Part shown: in pieces, positions 43,348 to 50,680 of the stretch | Numbering within the stretch: the stretch's first letter is position 1 | Layout: each line of letters opens with the position of its first letter | Assembly: GCA_018268935.1 (NCBI GenBank) | Contig: JAFDVS010000065.1 | Span: forward strand, 89,317 to 153,316 | Source: Acidobacteriota bacterium | GTDB taxonomy: Bacteria; Acidobacteriota; Terriglobia; Bryobacterales; Bryobacteraceae | Direction: 5' to 3' | DNA: 64,000 nucleotides | The notes under the pieces: model-generated | Databases searched by the model: none | What the model saw: the letters and a program-made list of their open reading frames with translations, nothing else | What the model was told of the DNA's origin: nothing | Position numbers and translations under genes: made by a program

Positions 43348-44403
43348 ATGTGGACAAGAAGATCATTTCTGATGGCCGCGGCGATCCGGCCCGAACTCGA
43401 CGCGAAACAGGATCGCAAAACTCTCATCTTTGAAGGCAAGTCCCCCAACAAGCTCTGTTGCGACACCACCCTCCGCCGCGTCCCTGACGGCAGTTGGGTC
43501 ATGCTCATGCTCGGCGGCGGCGACACCGAACCGCTCCCGCAGAACGACCTCTTCCTCTCCCGCAGCCGCGATGAGGGCCGCACCTGGGGCCCCATGGAAC
43601 CCATCGATCTCGGCATCAAAAAATCCAACCCCAACCGCGCCCTCGTGCCCTCGGAACTCATGGTCCACGGCAAACAATGCTGGATGTTCTTCGCCAATCA
43701 CAACGGCAAATTCGCCGACTGGACCGCCTGGTACACCATCAGCGAAGACTCCTGCCGCACCTGGAGCAAGCCCCAGCCGCTTCCCGAAAAAATCCACACC
43801 AGCACCTTCACCCGCAATCACATCGTCCGCCGCAACGGCGAAATCGTCATTCCCTTTCAGCACTACCTCAACCCCAACGGCCCTATCGACCCGCGCAACG
43901 GCGTCATGATCAGCAGGGATGGCGGCCGCACGCTCGAAGTCCACGGCTGGGTCCGCATCAGCGACGACGGCAACTACCGCGGCTTCGCCGAAAACAACAT
44001 CGTCGAACTCGCGGACGGGCGCATGGTCATGATCATCCGTGCCGATCGCCTCGGCGGCGTCCTCTTCCAGTGCGAATCCACCGACGGTGGCCGCACCTGG
44101 TCAAAGGCCGTGCCCACCGATATCCCCAACCCCGGCAGCAAGGCCACCATCTACCACCTGGGCAAAAATTCCGTCGCCATGCTCCACAACCCCAACCCGA
44201 AACAACGCAATCCCCTTTCGCTGTGGGTCAGTTTTGACGGCATGAAAACGTGGCCCTACCGCCGCGATCTCGCCTCCAATCCCGGCCGCTTGAACTACCC
44301 CGACGGCTTCGTCAGCAAAGATCGCAAGTACTTGCACTTCGCCTACGACGACAACCGCTTCAAAGCCATCTACTACGGAGCACGCCTCCCCAAGCTGCCC
44401 TGA
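43348..44403 (+). CDS. Tat-exported BNR sialidase-like protein
   Basis: A 351-residue six-bladed-propeller protein. The N-terminus MWTRRSFLMAAA carries a twin-arginine motif. Two full Asp boxes (S-x-D-x-G-x-T-W) are visible, SRDEGRTW and STDGGRTW, plus two weaker ones, SEDSCRTW and SRDGGRTL. Early R-x-x-P and late FAYDDNR segments fit the exo-alpha-sialidase fold. Its place 10 bases after the receptor in an operon with a NanA-like lyase supports action on sialic or related acids, although the substrate is not proven. Confidence 0.82.
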   Translation: MWTRRSFLMAAAIRPELDAKQDRKTLIFEGKSPNKLCCDTTLRRVPDGSWVMLMLGGGDTEPLPQNDLFLSRSRDEGRTWGPMEPIDLGIKKSNPNRALVPSELMVHGKQCWMFFANHNGKFADWTAWYTISEDSCRTWSKPQPLPEKIHTSTFTRNHIVRRNGEIVIPFQHYLNPNGPIDPRNGVMISRDGGRTLEVHGWVRISDDGNYRGFAENNIVELADGRMVMIIRADRLGGVLFQCESTDGGRTWSKAVPTDIPNPGSKATIYHLGKNSVAMLHNPNPKQRNPLSLWVSFDGMKTWPYRRDLASNPGRLNYPDGFVSKDRKYLHFAYDDNRFKAIYYGARLPKLP

Positions 44404-44418
44404 CATGCCCGCAGCCGC

Positions 44419-44424
44419 TATAAT
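44419..44424 (+). promoter_or_regulatory. Perfect -10 element, leaderless start
   Basis: TATAAT ends seven bases before the ATG at 44432, with no Shine-Dalgarno sequence. This places transcription start at the ATG and argues against the in-frame ATG at 44405. No good -35 is visible. Confidence 0.5.
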
Positions 44425-44431
44425 GCGGCCC

Positions 44432-45640
44432 ATGCGAATCATTCTCCTGGCACTGGCGTGCGGCCTCGCCGCCATCGCGCAGAACCCTCGCGGACGCGCC
44501 CTCGGCATCCCCTTCGATGGAACTCCCGGTCCCAATAACGCCATCACCGATGTCGCCGGCGTCGCCGTTGGCCACACCACACTCATCCAAGGCGAGGGCA
44601 AACTCACCCCCGGCGTCGGCCCCATCCGCACCGGCGTCACCGCCATCCTCCCCCGCCCCATGGGCAACTGGGATTTCACCATGGCCGCCACCTTCAATCA
44701 GAACGGCAACGGCGACATGACCGGTGTCAACTGGATCGAGGAATCGGGCTTCCTCGAAGGACCCATCCTCCTCACCGGCACCCACAGCGTCGGCGTGGTC
44801 CGCGATGCCGCCATCCACTGGCAAATCGCCCGCGGCCGCCAGTTCGTCTTCACCTACCCCATCGTCGCCGAAACATTTGACTCCCTAAATGATTCCAACG
44901 GCCAGCACGTCAAACCCGAGCATGCCTGGGCAGCCCTCGACGCCGCCAAGCCCGGCCCCGTCACCGAGGGCCCCGTCGGCGGCGGCACCGGCATGATCTG
45001 CAACGGCTTCAAAGGCGGCATCGGCACCGCCTCGCGCCTCGTCACCATCGCCGGCAAACAGTACACCCTCGGCGTCCTCGTCCAGTGCAACTACGGCGGT
45101 GATCTGCAAATCCTCGGCGTCCCCGTCGGCCGCGAGATCACCGACCTTCGCGCCTGCACCACACTCCCCCAAAGCCGCTGGTGGATGGATCGCCGCCTCA
45201 AGCCTTGCGCTCCCAACACAGCCGCCCGCCGCGACACCGCCACCGAAGCCGCCGAAATGGGTCGCGGCTCCATCGTCGTCGTCGTCGCCACGGATGCGCC
45301 TTTGCTCGCTCATCAATTAAAACGCATCGCCCGCCGCGTCGGCATGGGTCTCGGCAAAGCCGGCAGTTGGGCCGGCAACGGTTCCGGCGACCTCTTCCTC
45401 GCTTTCTCCACCGCCAACCCCGGAGCCTCCCAGGCCCCCGACGTCGCCAAAATCGAGATGCTCTCCAACGACACCATCGACCCCCTCTTCCGCGCCACCA
45501 TCGAAGCCACCGAAGAGTCCATCGTCAACGCCATGCTCGCCGCGCCCGCCTCCATGACCGGCGTCGACGGCATCCGCATTCACGGCCTCCCCGGCCCCCG
45601 CGTCGTCGAGGTCATGAAGAAGTACGGAAGGATGCGATAG
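44432..45640 (+). CDS. Exported P1-family peptidase (DmpA-like)
   Basis: A 402-residue protein with a signal peptide (MRIILLALACGLAAIAQ). The family order is complete: NAITDVAGVAVGHTTLIQGE, GVTAILPR, GDMTGVNWIEESGFLEGPIL, then GPVGGGTGMICNGFKGGIGT followed by ASR. In DmpA, autocleavage before a serine in this last region creates the active N-terminal nucleophile; the serine of GTASR is the candidate here. It would release N-terminal D-amino acids or beta-peptides in the periplasm. Confidence 0.9.
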   Translation: MRIILLALACGLAAIAQNPRGRALGIPFDGTPGPNNAITDVAGVAVGHTTLIQGEGKLTPGVGPIRTGVTAILPRPMGNWDFTMAATFNQNGNGDMTGVNWIEESGFLEGPILLTGTHSVGVVRDAAIHWQIARGRQFVFTYPIVAETFDSLNDSNGQHVKPEHAWAALDAAKPGPVTEGPVGGGTGMICNGFKGGIGTASRLVTIAGKQYTLGVLVQCNYGGDLQILGVPVGREITDLRACTTLPQSRWWMDRRLKPCAPNTAARRDTATEAAEMGRGSIVVVVATDAPLLAHQLKRIARRVGMGLGKAGSWAGNGSGDLFLAFSTANPGASQAPDVAKIEMLSNDTIDPLFRATIEATEESIVNAMLAAPASMTGVDGIRIHGLPGPRVVEVMKKYGRMR

Positions 45641-45651
45641 AATAACCACCC

Positions 45652-46608
45652 ATGAAATTCAAAATCACCCTCGTTGCGTTGATGCTCACCGCCGGCGTCT
45701 CGCTCTACCTCGCCGCGCAATCCACACCCACCTATAAGCCAAAGCGAATCAATAAAGCCATTGAGCTCCTCGAACAGGGCCAGCCCATCTACTACACCGG
45801 AGGCCACGGCGGCTACGAAGAAGGCAAGCGGATGGCAAAGACGTGGGCCGATTACATCAACTACGAGATGGAACACGGCGCGCTCGACTTCACCGCCCTC
45901 CGCGGATTCATGAAAGGTCTCGTCGACGGCGGCCCCACCAAAAGCGGCCATCGCACACCGGCGGTGATCGTCACTCTCCCCGTCCTCGGCGTCAATGAAG
46001 CTCACATGAACGCCAACTTCTGGGTCGTCCAGCAGACCCTCGCCGCCGGTGCCCACGGCATCCTGCTCTGCCACGCCCGCGATCCCAAAGCCATCGAATA
46101 CTTCGTCCGCGCCTGCCGCTATCCCAATGCCAAGCCCGTCGTCCCCTCGCTCGGTGAAGGCCTCCTCGGCAACGGCAGCCAGGGCTATGCCTCCCAAATG
46201 TGGGGCATCTCCGCCGCTGAATACATGAAGAAAGCCGATCCCTGGCCCCTCAACCCGCAAGGCGAGTTCCTCTTGGGCCTCAAGATCGAAGACAAGTACG
46301 CCCTCGCCAACGCCGAAAAAGTAGCCTCCGTCCCCGGCATCGGCTTTGCCGAATGGGGCCCCGGCGACATGGGCATCTCCCTCGATCTCCCCGATGGCCA
46401 CGGCGCCAACGAAACCCTGCATCCCAAAATGGCCGAAGCACGTGGCCGCGTCCTCGCCGCCACAAAGAAAGCCAAAATCGCTTTCCTCAACACTGTCCGC
46501 CCCAACGACGTCGAAAAGATGATCGACGAAGGCGTGCGCGTCGGCTCCGGTGGCGAAGAGGCCGCCAACAAAGGCCGCCGCTACACCAAGCGCACCATGC
46601 CCTGGTAA
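45652..46608 (+). CDS. Exported HpcH/HpaI-aldolase-like protein
   Basis: A 318-residue protein of the HpcH/HpaI aldolase group (GGPTKSGHRTPAVIVTLPVL, AGAHGILLCHARDPKAIEYF, GIGFAEWGPGDMGISL). Unusually it begins with a signal or anchor sequence (MKFKITLVALMLTAGVSLYL), while most of the family is cytoplasmic. Metal and pyruvate ligands are only partly recognisable. It follows the P1 peptidase by 11 bases with TAGAAT eight bases before the ATG. Reaction unknown; a periplasmic 2-keto-acid aldolase is one option. Confidence 0.75.
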   Translation: MKFKITLVALMLTAGVSLYLAAQSTPTYKPKRINKAIELLEQGQPIYYTGGHGGYEEGKRMAKTWADYINYEMEHGALDFTALRGFMKGLVDGGPTKSGHRTPAVIVTLPVLGVNEAHMNANFWVVQQTLAAGAHGILLCHARDPKAIEYFVRACRYPNAKPVVPSLGEGLLGNGSQGYASQMWGISAAEYMKKADPWPLNPQGEFLLGLKIEDKYALANAEKVASVPGIGFAEWGPGDMGISLDLPDGHGANETLHPKMAEARGRVLAATKKAKIAFLNTVRPNDVEKMIDEGVRVGSGGEEAANKGRRYTKRTMPW

Positions 46609-46619
46609 CCAGGCGCCTA

Positions 46620-47582
46620 CTAATCCGGATCGCGAATGGTCTCAAATATTGTGGCCATTCGCTCCTTCACCCGCACAAATGCCTCCAACACCACCGGATC
46701 AAAATGTTCCGGCGCCGTCCGCCCATCGCCCCGCAAAATGATTTCGCAAGTGCGCTCCTGCGAAAAACCCGCTTTGTACGGACGCCGGCTCCGCAGCGCG
46801 TCATAGCAATCCGCAATCGCCACAATCCGCGCGGCCATCGGAATCTCGTCCCCTCTCAACCCCCGCGGATACCCCGTCCCGTCCCATCGCTCGTGATGCC
46901 CTAATGCCACCTGCCGCGCCAGCTCAATCAATGGCGACTTCGATCCTTCCAGCAGCCGCGCCCCTATCTCCGGGTGCGTCTTCATGATCGCCCACTCCTC
47001 GGGATCAAGCGGCCCCTCTTTACAGAGAATCCGGTCCGGTATTCCGATTTTGCCCACATCGTGCATCGGCGCCGCCGTGAACAGCAGGTTCGCCTCACTC
47101 TCCGATCGCCCCGCCTCCATCGCCAGCATCCGCGCATAGTGCCCCAGCCGCTGCGCATGCTCCCCCGTCTCCCGGTCCTTGTACGCCGACGCGTTCATCA
47201 ATCGCCGCACCATCTCCACATACGCGTTCTCTAAATCCCGCGCCCGTTGCTGTTCCCGCTCCATGCTCGCCTGCAATTGCTCCGCCGAGCCCTGCAATTG
47301 CTGATACATCTCTTCGAGCGAAAGCGTCTTCGACCGCTCCCGTTGAATTACCTCATTGAGATCGCGCGCATACTGCCGCATCTGCGCGTGCGTGTTCTCC
47401 ATGTGCCGCCGCATCCGCTCGTCCGCCCGGATCGCCAGCTCCGCCACCTCCGCGCTGATCGCCGTCTCCCGAAGCAACGACAGCTCCCCGCCGCGCTCCC
47501 GCTCTTTCCCCGCGTCCGTAAAGTAGTCTGTGCCGCCGAGGCTGCCCGACTTCGGCTCCTCAATTGCCATCAAGATGCTCAT
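46620..47582 (-). CDS. HD-GYP domain phosphodiesterase
   Basis: A cytoplasmic protein of about 320 residues. After a coiled-coil-rich N-terminal half (LNEVIQRERSKTLSLEEMYQ, REQQRARDLENAYVEMVRRL) comes an HD-GYP domain with MHDVGKIGIPDRIL, LGHHERWDGTGYPRGLRGDE and IVAIADCYDALRSRRPYK. All HD and GYP signatures are present, so it should hydrolyse cyclic di-GMP. The ATG at 47582 is chosen; a TTG five codons upstream and an ATG four codons downstream are alternatives. No response-regulator domain is attached. Confidence 0.92.
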   Translation of the reverse strand: MSILMAIEEPKSGSLGGTDYFTDAGKERERGGELSLLRETAISAEVAELAIRADERMRRHMENTHAQMRQYARDLNEVIQRERSKTLSLEEMYQQLQGSAEQLQASMEREQQRARDLENAYVEMVRRLMNASAYKDRETGEHAQRLGHYARMLAMEAGRSESEANLLFTAAPMHDVGKIGIPDRILCKEGPLDPEEWAIMKTHPEIGARLLEGSKSPLIELARQVALGHHERWDGTGYPRGLRGDEIPMAARIVAIADCYDALRSRRPYKAGFSQERTCEIILRGDGRTAPEHFDPVVLEAFVRVKERMATIFETIRDPD

Positions 47583-47631
47583 CGGCGCAGAAAACAAAAA
47601 GTTGCAACTACAGGTTTGGCACTCGCGAAAC

Positions 47632-47660
47632 TTGTCTGCTACCCCCCGCGTCCGTATAAT
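47632..47660 (+). promoter_or_regulatory. Sigma-70-type promoter
   Basis: TTGTCT (47632-47637) and TATAAT (47655-47660) are spaced by 17 bases. Transcription would start near 47667, giving a leader of about 69 bases before the gene at 47736. Confidence 0.65.
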
Positions 47661-47735
47661 CGAACATTAAGTTTTCTCCGTCCGAAGTCGATGGTAGTAA
47701 GTAGGTAGTGAATTCAGTTCAATCCAAGGTGCCCT

Positions 47736-48347
47736 ATGGAGATCATTGGCGATCGCAAATTCGTAGAAATCCCAGGCAACCGGATGCACGAACTCCCTCC
47801 TCTGCTCGTCCACCGCCACGTTGAGCTGGACCGCGCCGACAAGGTCGTCGGCATGGCGGAACGGATCGTGGAATCCGAAGACATGGTTCCCCCAGCCCCC
47901 TTCCCCGAAGAACCAATCCTCTTGCAGCAACGCCGCTTCGACCTGGCCATCAACCTCGTCGAACAGTACAAAGGCTTGCTCCTGCATTGGCGCTGGGGCA
48001 ACGACATCCTCGAATGGATTCGCCAATGCGAAACCACCTTCGAGCTCCGCCAGGAACTGCGTCACCTGCTCCGCGGCGACCTCTGGCCTCACGCCGGCCG
48101 CTGCAGCTTCGTCCAGCTCCTCGAAGACAAAGCCGTCGAAACCGGCGGCGTCGACATGGAGCGCGCCGTCGGCCTCCGCCTCACCTTCCGCCAGCCACCC
48201 CCCATCGGCTGTTTCTCCAATCAGTTTCTCTTCTACCTCAACGAAACCGTGGCTTCCTCCGCCTTCCAGGCTTGGGCCAGCCGCAACCCCGCTCCGGTCA
48301 GTTCCCTGCCCCCGGAGCGGTTCGAATTCCACGTCGTCGATATGTAG
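47736..48347 (+). CDS. Conserved-looking protein of unknown function
   Basis: A 203-residue soluble protein with no signal peptide or membrane segment. It contains many tryptophans and acidic residues (LINLVEQY-like helix, LHWRWGNDILEWIRQCETTF, ELRQELRHLLRGDLWPHAGR) and ends FEFHVVDM. No known family recognised. It has its own promoter at 47632-47660, stands alone and is convergent with pgi. Confidence 0.65.
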   Translation: MEIIGDRKFVEIPGNRMHELPPLLVHRHVELDRADKVVGMAERIVESEDMVPPAPFPEEPILLQQRRFDLAINLVEQYKGLLLHWRWGNDILEWIRQCETTFELRQELRHLLRGDLWPHAGRCSFVQLLEDKAVETGGVDMERAVGLRLTFRQPPPIGCFSNQFLFYLNETVASSAFQAWASRNPAPVSSLPPERFEFHVVDM

Positions 48348-48355
48348 CGCGTCCG

Positions 48356-49747
48356 CTACCGGCTCTTGTTCTGCTTCTCTTCGTAAGCGGCGTATTCGGC
48401 GGCCAGCGCTTCCCAGCCCTTCCGCCCCATCAATCCGAAGGTGTACTTCTTGCCTAGCTCCACACCTTCCTGATTGAACGCATTGATGTTCAGCATTTCC
48501 CCAAGAAATGCCGTCTCAAACATCATCAATTGCAGAAAAGCGCCCACGTGCGCCGCATCCACACGCTCCAGCACGAACGTGGCATTCGGCCGCCCCGTCG
48601 CCGTCAACGCCGCCGTCGTCGCCTTCCGCTCCGCATTGAGCAGCTTCGCCAGTGTCTGCCCGCCCAGATAATCAAACGCATCGAGCCCCGTCTTCGCCTT
48701 CGGTATCTTCCCGCTATCGCCAAACTTCTCCACACCCCAGAACGTGTACACCTTGTCGTTCGGGCCTTCCATGTACAGTTGCACCTGCGAATGCTGATCC
48801 GTCGTGCCAAGCGCCGCAATCGGGGTCTGCCCCGTGAACACCACTTCTCCCGCCCGGTTCGTCTTCTTCCCCAGCGATTCCGCCCACAGTTGCCGGAACC
48901 AGAACGCCATGCCCCACAGCCGGTTCGAATAGGGAAACGCCACCTGAATCGTCTTGCCGCGCAGCGTCCACACCAGGAAATGCTGCAGCGCCGCGCGCAA
49001 GGCAACATTCGTCTCCAGATCGTCCTTCCAGCACAGCGCCGTCATCTCCGCCGCGCCTTTCGTCAATTTCGCAATGTCCATCCCCACCAGCGCCGCCGGC
49101 ACGAGCCCGATCGGCGACAACACACTGAATCGCCCGCCCACATTCTCATCGAGGAAAAACGTGCGGTAGCCTTCCTTCTTCGCCAGCACGATCAGATCGC
49201 CGCGATTCTCCGAAGTCACCGCCACAATCCGCGACGCCGCCTTCTTCCCCAACGCCGCTTCCAGCCACTGCTTCACAATCAGAAACACCGATCCGGTTTC
49301 CGCCGTCGCCCCGCTCTTTGCCGCCACCACCACCAGCGTCTTCTTCGGCTGCATCGAAGCGAGCGCCGACGCGACAAACGAAGGATCGACATTGTCCAGA
49401 ATCACCAGCCGCGGAAAAGCAGTTGAAAACGTGCCCTGCACCGGGTGCGGCCCGCGCAGCGCGCAATCGAGCGCCCACGCCCCCAGCGCGCTCCCTCCGA
49501 TGCCAATCAGGCACACCGTGTCGTAGGAGCCCTTCACCTCCGCCGCGTACTTGCGAATCGCGGCCACCGTCTTCTGCTGAAACGGCAGATGCGGAAATCC
49601 GATCTCTCCCGAATCCACCAGTGCGCGCACTCCAGCCAGAGCCTGGCGCGCCACTGCTTCGCCCCGCTTCAGCTCGCTCTTCGTGATTCCGTGGTCCCCG
49701 CCCACCATGGCGGCGGATAGATTGGTTGCGTCGAATTGGATGCCCAT
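48356..49747 (-). CDS. pgi: Glucose-6-phosphate isomerase
   Basis: A 463-residue isomerase that interconverts glucose-6-phosphate and fructose-6-phosphate. Visible signatures: LIGIGGSALGAWAL near residue 80, VVAAKSGATAETGSVF for phosphate binding, DENVGGRFSVLSPIGLVPAA (family signature 1) and GQTPIAALGTTDQHSQVQLY. It is of the shorter bacterial type (about 450 residues). The C-terminal region is longer than needed and ends in a basic tail. Single gene, convergent with the unknown gene at 47736. Confidence 0.95.
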   Translation of the reverse strand: MGIQFDATNLSAAMVGGDHGITKSELKRGEAVARQALAGVRALVDSGEIGFPHLPFQQKTVAAIRKYAAEVKGSYDTVCLIGIGGSALGAWALDCALRGPHPVQGTFSTAFPRLVILDNVDPSFVASALASMQPKKTLVVVAAKSGATAETGSVFLIVKQWLEAALGKKAASRIVAVTSENRGDLIVLAKKEGYRTFFLDENVGGRFSVLSPIGLVPAALVGMDIAKLTKGAAEMTALCWKDDLETNVALRAALQHFLVWTLRGKTIQVAFPYSNRLWGMAFWFRQLWAESLGKKTNRAGEVVFTGQTPIAALGTTDQHSQVQLYMEGPNDKVYTFWGVEKFGDSGKIPKAKTGLDAFDYLGGQTLAKLLNAERKATTAALTATGRPNATFVLERVDAAHVGAFLQLMMFETAFLGEMLNINAFNQEGVELGKKYTFGLMGRKGWEALAAEYAAYEEKQNKSR

Positions 49748-49785
49748 AGTCTCGAATGACTATGGTAGCTGGAAATTACCGGCCA

Positions 49786-50589
49786 CTACCACGCAATCGG
49801 CTGTGTCTTGCGCCCGGCCGGGGTCGGGAAGGTCTTCGACATGTGGTCATGCCAGGTAAGCTTTTCCTCATCCACCAAAGACCACAATAGCCCTAGCGTC
49901 CCCGCCATCGTGCTGATGTATCCGGCCACCGTCCGTTGCACGCGTTGCCGCCGGTCCGGAATCATTCCGTCGAACGTGATCAGACGCAGCCCGCAGCTCC
50001 GCATCCCGATCGTGTCCGTGTTCGCCAGGCACCACATCACCCGGTACACCGTCAATGTCACCAGCACCGCCAGCGCGTACATCGGCAGCGTCGCTTTGTT
50101 CAACACAATCGCCGCGCCGGAAAAAACGAGTATCAGAACGAAAATTCCTAAACTGATCAACACCATGCTCGCGTCCACCGCCGCCGCCATCACCCGGTGC
50201 AGCGGCAGCGCCACCGGCGCATCGCAATAAATCGTGGAATCTCCCGGAACACCATCGGGCGGTAACTGCGAGGGAAACAGCCGGGGCTGAGCCACCGCCT
50301 GCTTGCCACGCCCCGTCACTGGTTTCGATGCGGCCGGCTTGTCGCGCATCGGCATCCGCACGACGCGCGGCGCAATCTGCGAAGGATCGAACAGTTGCCC
50401 TTGCATCGGCTCCACCGGCTGCGGCGGAGGCGGTGCCTGCGGCGCCGGCTCCTGCCACGGCGCGAAGTCCATCACCGGTGCCGCCGAACCCCTTCCCGCG
50501 AACGGGATCGGCTCCCCGCGCAATCGCCTTCCACATCGCATACAGCGGTGGTCGTGCTTGCTATTTACGGCTCCGCAATCACAAGTCAT
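49786..50589 (-). CDS. RDD-family membrane protein with zinc-ribbon N-terminus
   Basis: A 267-residue protein. It opens with a zinc-ribbon (C-D-C at residues 3-5, then CMRCGRRL), followed by a Pro-rich linker (about residues 30-110) and an RDD domain with three membrane segments (VMAAAVDASMVLISLGIFVL, TLPMYALAVLVTLTVYRVMW, TVAGYISTMAGTLGLLW). The typical R-x-x-A-x-x-x-D start of RDD is present as HRVMAAAVDA. Function unknown; some RDD proteins are Na+/H+ exchangers. Confidence 0.8.
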   Translation of the reverse strand: MTCDCGAVNSKHDHRCMRCGRRLRGEPIPFAGRGSAAPVMDFAPWQEPAPQAPPPPQPVEPMQGQLFDPSQIAPRVVRMPMRDKPAASKPVTGRGKQAVAQPRLFPSQLPPDGVPGDSTIYCDAPVALPLHRVMAAAVDASMVLISLGIFVLILVFSGAAIVLNKATLPMYALAVLVTLTVYRVMWCLANTDTIGMRSCGLRLITFDGMIPDRRQRVQRTVAGYISTMAGTLGLLWSLVDEEKLTWHDHMSKTFPTPAGRKTQPIAW

Positions 50590-50680
50590 ATCCCTTTTCT
50601 GTGGCTGGCTCTTTGCCCCGCTGCCATGGCGCCCGACGCTCGTCTTGCGTCCAGCGACTCCTCCATGCTAGGGTTTCGAA

